Source: an uncultured Saprospiraceae bacterium (GTDB taxonomy: Bacteria; Bacteroidota; Bacteroidia; Chitinophagales; Saprospiraceae). Taken from it: a stretch of 64,000 nt of DNA. The notes under the pieces were generated by a model. It worked only from the letters and a program-made list of their open reading frames with translations, did no database searches and was not told the DNA's origin. The stretch lies in assembly GCA_943788055.1 (NCBI GenBank), contig CALSOU010000003.1, positions 124,001-188,000 of the forward strand. The letters run 5' to 3'. Positions 33,732-42,317 of this stretch are shown piece after piece. Both the position numbers and the translations under genes were made by a program. Each line of letters opens with the position of its first letter. Positions within the stretch are counted from its first letter, which is position 1.

Positions 33732-36521
33732 TTACTTTTTATCAGTCCCGTCATCCTTTTTCTTCTTCTTGTCCTTAACCCCATTTTCTGATTTAGCGAT
33801 ATCATCGATAGCATCATTCAGTTCCTCGGTTGCTTTAAGAACATCATCGACCGCTTTTTTTCGCTTTTCAGCCTTTTTAGTTTTTACTGTAGGAGCATTC
33901 GTTCCTGATCCGTCTGGAGCTTCCTCACTAAATGTGAAGCCTTTGGGATCAGTTCCTATATAGATCGTTTCTCCAGCGACAAATGCACTGCTAAGAACTT
34001 GTTTCGATAATTCGTTGATAAGTTCTTTTTGAATAACGCGCTTAAGTGGTCGCGCTCCAAACTGAGGATCATACCCAAGATCTGCAATTAAATTCAAAGC
34101 AGATTCTGATACTTCCATTTTAAGTTCTTGTTTAGCAAGATTCTTATGAACTCCTTTCAGCATCAGGCCAGCTATCTTCTTAATTTCTTCTTTTGAAAGC
34201 GGTGTGAACATAATCTTCTCATCAATTCGATTGAGAAATTCAGGTCTTAGATTGTCTTTCAATAGATCAAATACTTCAACTTTTGTTGTCTCAATGATAT
34301 CTGCTTTATGAGCGTCTCCAAGCGCATCCAAATCATCAAAATTCTCCAATATTGTTTCAGCGCCCATATTGGATGTCATGATGATTATCGTATTCTTGAA
34401 GTTTGCTTCACGCCCCTTATTATCTGTCAAACGGCCATCGTCAAGAACTTGTAACAAAATATTAAACGTGTCTGGGTGGGCTTTTTCGATTTCATCCAAA
34501 AGCACAATCGAATAAGGTCTTCTTCTGACGGCTTCTGTCAGTTGTCCACCCTCATCGTATCCGACATATCCCGGAGGCGCTCCTACCAATCTCGAAACTG
34601 AGTGTTTTTCTTGATATTCACTCATGTCGATACGCGTTATCGCTTTTTCGTCATCGAAAAGTACTTCTGCAAGTGCTTTGGCAAGTTCGGTCTTACCAAC
34701 CCCAGTTGGACCCAAGAAAATGAATGAGCCAATTGGCTTTCTAGAATCTTGTAATCCAGCTCTAGATCTTCTTACAGCATCGGAAACAGCAACTACAGCT
34801 TCTCGTTGACCAATTAATCGCTTTCCAATCTCAGCTTCTAGATTAAGTAATCGATCACGTTCACTTTTCATCATCTTCTGAAGTGGAATACCTGTCCATT
34901 TAGAAATTATTTCAGCAATATCATTTGCTGTCACTTCTTCATTTGTGAAGCGAGTTTCTTCCGGAAGAGCTTCGAGTTCTTTTTCTTTTTCGACTAGATC
35001 GGCTTCGGCATTCTTGAGATCTCCGTAGCGGATTTTTGCTACCGTTTCATAGTCACTTTCTCGTTCAGCTTTGTCGGCAAGATGTTCGAGGTTTTCTATT
35101 TCCTCTTTGATTTTTTGCATTTCATCTACGATCTGCTTTTCACTTTGCCAAGCAGCATTTATAGAATCGAGTTTTTCCCTAGCATTTGCAATCTGTTCGT
35201 TAATTGCTTTGAGTTTCTTGGCAGTTCCTTCACGCTTGATTGCCTCACGCTCGATTTCGAGTTGACGAACCTTACGTTGCATTTCATCAATTTCCTCGGG
35301 TACGGAGTCTAGCTCCAAACGCAATTTAGCAGCAGCTTCATCAATGAGGTCAATCGCCTTATCTGGAAGGTGACGTTCTGTGACATATCGATGTGACAAT
35401 TCAGAGGCAGCGATCAATGCTTCATCAAGAATATCAATTTTGTGATACACTTCGTACTTGTCTTGAATACCACGAAGAATTGATATGGTATCTTCTACAC
35501 TTGGTTCGTCGATATAGACAGTCTGGAATCTACGCACTAGCGCTTTATCTTTCTCGAAGTACTTCTGATATTCATCAAGCGTTGTTGCACCGATAGTTCT
35601 CAACTCTCCACGTGCAAGTGCTGGCTTTAGAATATTGGCAGCATCCATTGCTCCGTTACCCCCACCAGTTCCGATCAAGGTATGAATCTCGTCAATAAAG
35701 AGTATAACTTCTCCATCTGCATTATGAACTTCTTTGATAACAGCCTTTAGGCGCTCTTCAAATTCTCCCTTATATTTTGCACCAGCTACTAGAGAAGCCA
35801 TATCAAGCGTAAAAATTTGCTTACTTCTTAGATTGTCGGGAACATCTTGTTTTACAATCCTCCATGCAATACCTTCAACAATGGCTGTTTTACCAACTCC
35901 TGCTTCTCCAATTAGAATTGGGTTATTCTTCTTACGTCTCGATAGTATATGTAGGATACGACGAATTTCTTCGTCTCTTCCGATTATCGGGTCAAGTTTA
36001 CCACTTTCGGCACGCTCGTTGAGATTTACCGCATATTTTGACAGGGCATTGTACTCACTATCGGAGCTTTGATTATCAACTTTTCTACCTTTTCTCAGAC
36101 TTTTGATAGCCTCCTTAAGTGCCTTCTCTGTTCCTCCAAGTTCCTTGATGATTCTTGCTGCGGCATCTTTACCTTGGATAATTCCAAGAATAATAAGTTC
36201 CAATGAAATAAACTCATCACCAAAATTCTTCAGTTGTTTTTTTGCTCTTGAAAGTGAACTGTTGGCATCGTTGCTTAGATATTGTTTTGCTTCCCCTTCT
36301 ACCTTTGGCAGTCGAATCAGCTCGTTGTTTACTTTGCTAATTAGGGCATCTGTATCTACGTCGATTTTTTTGAATAGAAATTCAAAAACACTCTCATCGA
36401 TTTCAGAAATTGCTCTTAGTAAGTGAACCGTATCTACAACTTGCTGATCAAGGGCACCTGCTATTTGCTGGGCTTTTAATATTGCTTCTTGCGATTTTAT
36501 TGTGAAATTATCGTATGTCAT
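33732..36521 (-). CDS. clpB: ClpB-type AAA+ disaggregase with charged C-terminal tail
   Basis: 929 residues, longer than the usual ~860. The Clp N-domain (1-145) is followed by NBD1 with Walker A GEAGVGKTAIVEG (near 204) and EVILFIDEIHTLIG. The coiled-coil M-domain (~410-530) marks ClpB rather than ClpA. NBD2 has GPTGVGKTELAKAL (near 603), SIVLLDEIEKAHP and GARPLKRVIQKE. After the fold ends (~870) there is an unusual ~60-residue low-complexity tail (KTKKAEKRKKAVDD, DKKKKKDDGTDKK). ClpB with DnaK rescues aggregated protein after heat or oxidative stress. No CIRCE-like site was seen upstream. Confidence 0.93.
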   Translation of the reverse strand: MTYDNFTIKSQEAILKAQQIAGALDQQVVDTVHLLRAISEIDESVFEFLFKKIDVDTDALISKVNNELIRLPKVEGEAKQYLSNDANSSLSRAKKQLKNFGDEFISLELIILGIIQGKDAAARIIKELGGTEKALKEAIKSLRKGRKVDNQSSDSEYNALSKYAVNLNERAESGKLDPIIGRDEEIRRILHILSRRKKNNPILIGEAGVGKTAIVEGIAWRIVKQDVPDNLRSKQIFTLDMASLVAGAKYKGEFEERLKAVIKEVHNADGEVILFIDEIHTLIGTGGGNGAMDAANILKPALARGELRTIGATTLDEYQKYFEKDKALVRRFQTVYIDEPSVEDTISILRGIQDKYEVYHKIDILDEALIAASELSHRYVTERHLPDKAIDLIDEAAAKLRLELDSVPEEIDEMQRKVRQLEIEREAIKREGTAKKLKAINEQIANAREKLDSINAAWQSEKQIVDEMQKIKEEIENLEHLADKAERESDYETVAKIRYGDLKNAEADLVEKEKELEALPEETRFTNEEVTANDIAEIISKWTGIPLQKMMKSERDRLLNLEAEIGKRLIGQREAVVAVSDAVRRSRAGLQDSRKPIGSFIFLGPTGVGKTELAKALAEVLFDDEKAITRIDMSEYQEKHSVSRLVGAPPGYVGYDEGGQLTEAVRRRPYSIVLLDEIEKAHPDTFNILLQVLDDGRLTDNKGREANFKNTIIIMTSNMGAETILENFDDLDALGDAHKADIIETTKVEVFDLLKDNLRPEFLNRIDEKIMFTPLSKEEIKKIAGLMLKGVHKNLAKQELKMEVSESALNLIADLGYDPQFGARPLKRVIQKELINELSKQVLSSAFVAGETIYIGTDPKGFTFSEEAPDGSGTNAPTVKTKKAEKRKKAVDDVLKATEELNDAIDDIAKSENGVKDKKKKKDDGTDKK

Positions 36522-36701
36522 ATTTATTCAATTAACCTTCATATAATGTTGTTTTTGAAAGCTTCAACCGGTAGCTTCAGTCTTCAATCAGTATCTACAT
36601 ATCAATAATCTGACCAAGGTATATGCGAATGATAAATTGACAGATAAAACCAATCAGACTGACTTATTGTCTCTTGTTACACGCTGAAAATCATTGATTT
36701 G

Positions 36702-37910
36702 TCACGATTTTTCCCATGGTCTGTATTCGGCGGTATTATCGAATACATGTTTGAAAATCGCTCGATCGACCTCAGTTAAAGACTGATCTCTTCGCACCAT
36801 GACCTTTTCAACGGTATCCATGGCTTTGTTGAAAGCGTAAGTCGAGTATCCACTTGCTCCACCCCATGAAAAGGAAGGAACAAAATTTCTAGGAAATCCA
36901 GACCCGAAAATATTGGCACTAAAGCCAACGACGGTACCTGTGTTGAACATCGTATTAATACCACACTTTGAATGATCGCCCATTATCAGGCCACAAAACT
37001 GTAAATCGGTTGATTTAAAATGTTGCGTGGGATAATTCCAAAGCTTGACCGTGGTATAGTTGTTCTTTAGATTCGAATTATTGGAGTCAGCTCCAAAATT
37101 GCACCACTCACCAATTACCGAGTTTCCTAGGAATCCATCGTGTGATTTAGAAGAAAACCCTGTGAAAATCACATTGTTGATTTCACCTCCAACTTTGCAG
37201 TACGGTCCGAGAGTACAATCTTCATAGACTTTTGAACCCATTTTCAAGACACTTTTTGCATTCATTGCAAATGGTCCGCGAATCATACTTCCTTCCATGA
37301 CTGTCGCATCTCTTCCAATATAGATTGGACCTTCCGTTGAGTTCAGAACAGCACATTCGATACTTGCCCCTTTTTCTACGAACACGGGATGAGATCCCAA
37401 AATGGTATTGGAACTAGATATTTCTTCGCTTTCTCGATTTTTAGTAAGCAGATCAAAATCTGCTTCTATCTGTCGACCATTTAATTTGAATAAGTCGGAT
37501 AATTGGCTAATCTTGGAGTAATTATTTCCTTTAGGTAGTTCGATTCCAGAGATCTCTTCGATGGGCTTATCGTTGTTTAGTAGATCAAATTGCGCGTAGT
37601 CTAGCCTTGCTGCAAGAAGTTCACCTTCACTTAGTATCGCCTCATTCATTTCCAGAGATAGAATAAGTTTAACAATACGAGGATTAGGTAATAATGCCCC
37701 ATTGATTATATAGTTATCGTTGGATACAGAAATTGGATACTTGCCCACTAAATAATCCTGTGTAATGGAAGAACTCTTGGAACTCAAGTAAATTTCCCAT
37801 TTTTCGCGGATAGTCAAAATACCAGAGCGAAGCTCGCAGACAGGTTTAGTGTAAACAAGTGGTAGGAATTGATCTCTGTTTTCATCATCAAACAGAATGA
37901 TGTTTCTCAT
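36702..37910 (-). CDS. Alternative bacteroidal GlmU: sugar-1-phosphate nucleotidyltransferase/acetyltransferase
   Basis: 402 residues. It starts MRNIILFDDENRDQFLPL, YTKPVCELRSGILTIREKW, the start of the alternative GlmU family of Bacteroidota (TIGR03991-type, from memory), which differs from E. coli GlmU. A divergent nucleotidyltransferase half is followed from ~170 by left-handed beta-helix hexapeptide repeats (GASIECAVLN, IGRDATVMEGSMIRG, VIGEWCNFGADSNNSN). The expected role is UDP-GlcNAc formation for peptidoglycan and LPS, based on family naming. It is monocistronic, with a terminator 540 bases downstream of clpB's start region not shared with it. Confidence 0.85.
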   Translation of the reverse strand: MRNIILFDDENRDQFLPLVYTKPVCELRSGILTIREKWEIYLSSKSSSITQDYLVGKYPISVSNDNYIINGALLPNPRIVKLILSLEMNEAILSEGELLAARLDYAQFDLLNNDKPIEEISGIELPKGNNYSKISQLSDLFKLNGRQIEADFDLLTKNRESEEISSSNTILGSHPVFVEKGASIECAVLNSTEGPIYIGRDATVMEGSMIRGPFAMNAKSVLKMGSKVYEDCTLGPYCKVGGEINNVIFTGFSSKSHDGFLGNSVIGEWCNFGADSNNSNLKNNYTTVKLWNYPTQHFKSTDLQFCGLIMGDHSKCGINTMFNTGTVVGFSANIFGSGFPRNFVPSFSWGGASGYSTYAFNKAMDTVEKVMVRRDQSLTEVDRAIFKHVFDNTAEYRPWEKS

Positions 37911-38126
37911 AATTTGGGTCTAATTAATTACATGTTCAGGTGTATTCAAAAGGAGTTTATATGAATCCATTTTAATTGAAAAACTAAGAAAGACTTAAGG
38001 CTGTTTCCTATGTTTATTAGTCAATTTAACAGATATCTTTTACCCTTTCAAATACTATGGTAAAGATAAACATACGAACTGAATATAGTGGAAGCAGATG
38101 ACAGTTTCAATTACGTACTAACGTAA

Positions 38127-38163
38127 AAAGAGGCTTGCTCACTAATTGAACCAGCCTCTTTTT
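38127..38163. terminator. Terminator downstream of the 71-residue protein gene
   Basis: AAAGAGGCT (38127-38135) pairs perfectly with AGCCTCTTT (38153-38161), flanked by A and T runs, so it works on either strand. On the minus strand it follows the gene at 38187. Confidence 0.85.
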
Positions 38164-38186
38164 CAAAAAGTCTATTTATCTACTTT

Positions 38187-38402
38187 TTATAGCTTACTAT
38201 AAGCTATTATCATGTGCGTTGAATCTTGAGAAGGAAGATAGCTCACTTCAGGAAGTGTATTTTTTTCTCCAACAAGTTGTTCGTAAGTTGATTTCAGTTC
38301 AGGATTGTCATCTAATGAAAAAAGTAACTCACAATAATCAACCGCCTCCATGTCTCTGTAAATAAATTTAACTATGTCATTTTCAGTGTAGTTGTACGTC
38401 AT
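38187..38402 (-). CDS. Small conserved-looking protein (71 aa)
   Basis: Acidic, soluble protein: NDIVKFIYRDMEAVDYCELLFSLDD then NPELKSTYEQLVGEK and a short tail. It resembles small Bacteroidota proteins whose N-terminal helices look like the zinc-less anti-sigma N-domain (my impression, not established). A strong terminator follows, which supports a real transcript. No sigma-factor gene is adjacent. Confidence 0.65.
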   Translation of the reverse strand: MTYNYTENDIVKFIYRDMEAVDYCELLFSLDDNPELKSTYEQLVGEKNTLPEVSYLPSQDSTHMIIAYSKL

Positions 38403-38510
38403 ACTCAGTGCTAGTGTACATCTTTTATTCTTTAAAACATGTACGGATGAATAATAGGATTTACTTTCCTATAACAATCTACATCTGTCATTTATTGTAA
38501 GGCTATCAAC

Positions 38511-38930
38511 TTATTTTACTAAGTTCCAAACTTGTGTTCTTCCCAGAAGGGAAAAGCCAACGTAGCCGCGTACTTCAAGTTTATCCCCTACTCGTGAAAT
38601 ATTGCATTTGTATTGCTTTCCACCAACAGGGTCAGTAATTGTCCCATAGCTGTAATAGTCTTTATAAGGAACAATGTCTTTGATTATATCAAGTTCCAGT
38701 AAACTTTTTCCGTTCATATCTCCAGGGCAACCATCGCAGGTAGTGGTCACTGCGGCAGGAAGTAGCTTAACAACTTTTCCAAAGAACTTACCATCTTTTT
38801 CATATACTTCGACGTGAGATTTCGGATCTCCTGATACATCATCAATAGTCTCCCAAATACCTGTAATTCCTTGAGCTGACAATGAAAATGCCATCAAGAA
38901 AAACATAGCTAATGAAGTGATTACTTTCAT
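38511..38930 (-). CDS. DUF2147 secreted protein
   Basis: 139 residues: signal peptide (MKVITSLAMFFLMAFSLSAQ), then GITGIWETIDDVSGDPKSHVEVY, GKFFGKVVKLLP, a Cys pair in TTCDGCPGDM, GGKQYKCNIS and KLEVRGYVGFSLLGRTQVW. That order is the DUF2147 lipocalin-like beta barrel. The CDGCPG Cys are probably oxidised in the periplasm. Biochemical role unknown. It lies 108 bases from the next gene and is probably independent of it. Confidence 0.88.
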   Translation of the reverse strand: MKVITSLAMFFLMAFSLSAQGITGIWETIDDVSGDPKSHVEVYEKDGKFFGKVVKLLPAAVTTTCDGCPGDMNGKSLLELDIIKDIVPYKDYYSYGTITDPVGGKQYKCNISRVGDKLEVRGYVGFSLLGRTQVWNLVK

Positions 38931-39222
38931 ATGGTTATTTTTTGTTTTGAATAATCTGATTCTAAAAAGTATAAGTGTATGAGCTGCGCAAAAAGTGAAA
39001 ATAGCAATTCAAGTATTTAATCTGGGTTGCTTACTACAGCTTTAATCGAAAATAGTCTTTAAAAAGTTTAACCAAAGATAGGAAAAAGTGAAACACGAGT
39101 CATTTTATTGTTGAATAATTAGGATAACTTTAAAAGATTGATGCGTTGATGGCATACAAGATCCTTGAAAGGAAGCTTGGAAGAAAGTGAATTGCAACCT
39201 TTCACAATTATAAAACAAAGCA

Positions 39223-39562
39223 ATGTATAATTTCTGGAAGAAAAAGTCTGAAGTCGAGATAAGAGAGCGAGTATTTACAGCTTTGAAGCAGAATATAAAT
39301 TATCATACACAGGGTATTTTAGGGATTCCTGCATCCAGGACTTGCACTTTTTCAGCAACGATCATTGGGGTCATTTGGAGTTTCTTATGCTCCATATTTG
39401 AAATGGCAAAGTAAGAAACGAAGCTTTCTGCAAGTGGATCTTGGTTTTAGATATAATATTAGTCCGGGATACGCACAGTACGGTATGCATCAGCAAATAG
39501 AGTTTCCGCTAGGTTTGAAATGGGGTATTATAGTTAGGAGAAAGAAAAATGGAAACGAGTGA
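39223..39562 (+). pseudogene. Frameshifted fragment of an outer-membrane beta-barrel protein
   Basis: Two overlapping frames make one protein-like whole. The first from ATG 39223 gives KKKSEVEIRERVFTALKQN and INYHTQGILG. The second carries FLHPGLALFQQRSLGSFGVS, YAPYLKW, FLQVDLGFRYNISPGYAQYG and QIEFPLGLKWGIIV up to TGA at 39562. Removing one G from GGG near 39321 joins them. The amphipathic strands and the C-terminus resemble the last strands of a barrel. The N-terminal part of such a protein is missing, so this is more likely a remnant than one sequencing error. Confidence 0.55.
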
Positions 39563-39589
39563 ATAGAGACATCTTGAATTCTATCTGTA

Positions 39590-41029
39590 CTACTTTTGAT
39601 CGTATTTGATTTCAATCATTGCACTTTCCGCCAAGTTTGAACTTAGAGCAATAGTTTGCTTTTCTCCTTTGTATTTGTATGACACAGCTATTGTATTTGG
39701 AGGATTACGGCCTTCGTTGATTGCATGCAGAAGGAGGTAGTTCTTTCCTTCTTCATTAAGCTTTACTTTGAGAGTCTTGGGACTTCGTTCTAGTGAGTGA
39801 TTTTCAAGAATCCAATCACCGTTAAAGTTGATGGAAACAATATCGCCGTCTTGAATTTTGTAGTCATACAAATTAATTTCAAAAAGGGACGAATCAACTT
39901 GTATCACACGCGTTGATTTAACGATTTCACGGTCTTTTAACTTAGTTGGAACTTGAACGATTACATCATCAGAACTTGCAATTACTTTCTCTTTTACCAT
40001 TTTCTCAGGATAGATTATTTGGTAGAAATGCGGCTCTTCTATTCTAAGCAAGATCGGAAAATCCATATCCCGGATTATCTTGTTCATCTCGTGCGCAAAA
40101 CCGCTGCCATATCTATTCATATGGTTTACTAATACGGCATTGTGGTAGTAGTAGAATTTACCATAGAACTTATATTCCTCTGGAACTTCAGCAGTTTCAA
40201 TGAGCAATTTGGTTTTACTTGAGATTTCTTGAAGTTTTTTCAAGGTCTGATTCCATGACCTGATATTCTTTCGACTATTGATACTCACCAAGGGGTGAAC
40301 GGCAATGTCAATATCTCGCATTTTTACGTACGCTCTATCTAAAGTAGAAATCTGGCCTGGCAGATTTTCATCTTTTTTCTCTCGAACGGAACGAAGTATG
40401 TTTTTAGAAGCAAACCAAGCTTTGTCAAATGATTCAATTATGCCTAAACTTACAGCATCGGGTTTCCCATATTGGCGTGCAAGTTTGATTAATTGAACTT
40501 CCATTTCGGTTTGGGTATCATAGAAGTTATCAAATAGATCAGTGCCTTTTTCCAAGAATTTATAGACTTCTTTGGTGTTTTTCTCTTCAGTAAGGTCATT
40601 GTTTTTCAAGAATTCGTCAATGTCAAATCGAATTTGATTAATGTCGAAAAGCATGCTCCTCAAGGAAGTCATTTTTTTGTTTAGACCTGCTGCTTCTGTT
40701 TCAGGTAGTACAGAAGATCCATTCTTTGCAATTTCATACCATTCCAAAGGAGAGATCGCATAAAACCAATCATCAGGGTCTTCAAATATGTTTTTTGGAA
40801 GATCAGAATTGCCGAAATTATTAATTTGATACCCTTCTAGATCGACATATTTATTAAGCTCTTGATTGTAGTTTTCAAGCAGTCTATGCACCATGACCAT
40901 ACCATGTACACTTTCATTGACAAAGGAAGCGTAGTTGTTGAGTGCTTGTATGGGTGTCGGCTCAATCGCTTTCGTTGGAGAAAGTGCGACCAACAAAAAG
41001 CTAAAGACACACAAAAAGTAGATTTTCAT
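39590..41029 (-). CDS. Secreted protein of unknown function with C-terminal beta domain
   Basis: 479 residues with a signal peptide (to ~21). Residues ~25-300 are mostly helical with YNQELNKYVDLEGYQINNF, MTSLRSMLFDINQIRFDIDE and a HxxYYY-rich stretch (FYGKFYYYHN). I do not recognise this part. The last ~90 residues (FEINLYDYKIQDGDIVSINF, LNEEGKNYLLLHAINEG, PPNTIAVSYKYKGE) form a beta-sandwich tail that I have seen attached to varied Bacteroidota envelope proteins. Periplasmic or outer-membrane location is inferred. The next gene (prfA) ends 50 bases upstream of its start, so read-through is possible. Confidence 0.7.
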   Translation of the reverse strand: MKIYFLCVFSFLLVALSPTKAIEPTPIQALNNYASFVNESVHGMVMVHRLLENYNQELNKYVDLEGYQINNFGNSDLPKNIFEDPDDWFYAISPLEWYEIAKNGSSVLPETEAAGLNKKMTSLRSMLFDINQIRFDIDEFLKNNDLTEEKNTKEVYKFLEKGTDLFDNFYDTQTEMEVQLIKLARQYGKPDAVSLGIIESFDKAWFASKNILRSVREKKDENLPGQISTLDRAYVKMRDIDIAVHPLVSINSRKNIRSWNQTLKKLQEISSKTKLLIETAEVPEEYKFYGKFYYYHNAVLVNHMNRYGSGFAHEMNKIIRDMDFPILLRIEEPHFYQIIYPEKMVKEKVIASSDDVIVQVPTKLKDREIVKSTRVIQVDSSLFEINLYDYKIQDGDIVSINFNGDWILENHSLERSPKTLKVKLNEEGKNYLLLHAINEGRNPPNTIAVSYKYKGEKQTIALSSNLAESAMIEIKYDQK

Positions 41030-41079
41030 AGCTGTAATTTCACTTAATGAACGATTACTTGGGGTAAATCATTTCATTT

Positions 41080-42150
41080 TTAAACAGAATCTCCTGCTTT
41101 GAGCTTCTCAGCATTCTCATGTATGTGCAATGCTCCTATGATATCTTCAAGAGCACCTTCCATAACTTTGTCAAGACTATACAGAGTTAACCCAATACGG
41201 TGGTCAGTTACTCTATTCTGAGGATAATTATAGGTTCTGATTTTATCGGATCTATCTCCCGAACCAACAAGTGATCTTCGCTCCGCTGACACAGCAGACA
41301 TCTGACGTTGCCGCTCTGCTTCATTAATTTTGACATACAGTCTTTGGATCGCAATCTCGCGGTTTTTGATCTGAGATCGTGCGTCAGTACTTTCCGCTAC
41401 AAGACCGGTAGGTAAGTGTGTAAATCGCACACCTGACTCTGTCTTGTTTACGTGTTGTCCTCCTGCTCCAGAAGCTCGGAATGTATCGGTTTTCAAATCT
41501 GATTTGTTGATTTCGATGTCTTCAATTTCAAACTTGGGCATGATGGCAACCGTAGCGGCACTAGTATGTACACGTCCTTGTGTTTCTGTTTTTGGAACTC
41601 TTTGAACTCGATGAGCTCCCGATTCAAATTTCAATCGGTTAAATACATTCTCACCGTAAACTTCAGCAACAATCTTATTGTAACCACCTGAGCTACCTTC
41701 ATTGACATCTAGAACCTCTACTTTCCAGCCTTGTTTTTCAAAATATTTGGAATACATTCTGAATAGGTCACCAGCAAATATACTCGCTTCATCTCCACCA
41801 GTCCCTGACCGGATCTCTATTATTACATCTTTAGAATCTTCAGGATCTTTCGGAATCAAAAGCGTCTTGATATCTTCTTCTAACTTTTCTAAAGCTGGCT
41901 TGAGTTCATTCAATTCAGCTTTGGCCATCTCCTTCATATCAGGATCAGGATCATCAAGCATTTCTTCTGCCGTCTCTATATTTCCTTGTATCTGTAGGTA
42001 CAGATTATAGGCATTAACTATTTCTTCTAATCCCTTGAACTCTTTATTGAGTTTATTAAATCTTTTTGGATCACTAGCGACCTCTGGATCATATAATTGC
42101 TCACGAATATTTTCATATCGGTTCTTTATTTCTTCTAATTTATCTATCAT
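41080..42150 (-). CDS. prfA: Peptide chain release factor 1
   Basis: Class I release factor for UAA and UAG. 356 residues, usual size. The GGQ peptidyl-tRNA hydrolysis motif is in SGAGGQHVNKTESGVRF (near 232). The P-x-T codon-recognition tripeptide appears as PKT in RVQRVPKTETQGR (near 186), which separates RF1 from RF2 (SPF). RSGTGGDEASIFAGDLFRMY is the family start of domain 2. The partner methyltransferase prmC is not adjacent. Confidence 0.96.
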   Translation of the reverse strand: MIDKLEEIKNRYENIREQLYDPEVASDPKRFNKLNKEFKGLEEIVNAYNLYLQIQGNIETAEEMLDDPDPDMKEMAKAELNELKPALEKLEEDIKTLLIPKDPEDSKDVIIEIRSGTGGDEASIFAGDLFRMYSKYFEKQGWKVEVLDVNEGSSGGYNKIVAEVYGENVFNRLKFESGAHRVQRVPKTETQGRVHTSAATVAIMPKFEIEDIEINKSDLKTDTFRASGAGGQHVNKTESGVRFTHLPTGLVAESTDARSQIKNREIAIQRLYVKINEAERQRQMSAVSAERRSLVGSGDRSDKIRTYNYPQNRVTDHRIGLTLYSLDKVMEGALEDIIGALHIHENAEKLKAGDSV

Positions 42151-42317
42151 AGCTCTATAATCCTTTCTAAAAAGTTACAGTAAAAGTAACCGATATCCAC
42201 GAAATAACTGTTGAGAGTAATGAGAATTGTAGTCAAAGACAAAGGAAACTATTATTAACATTGTAAATCGAACTCAATAAAATACTGGAATATATGTGAT
42301 ATTCCCATTGATGTAAA

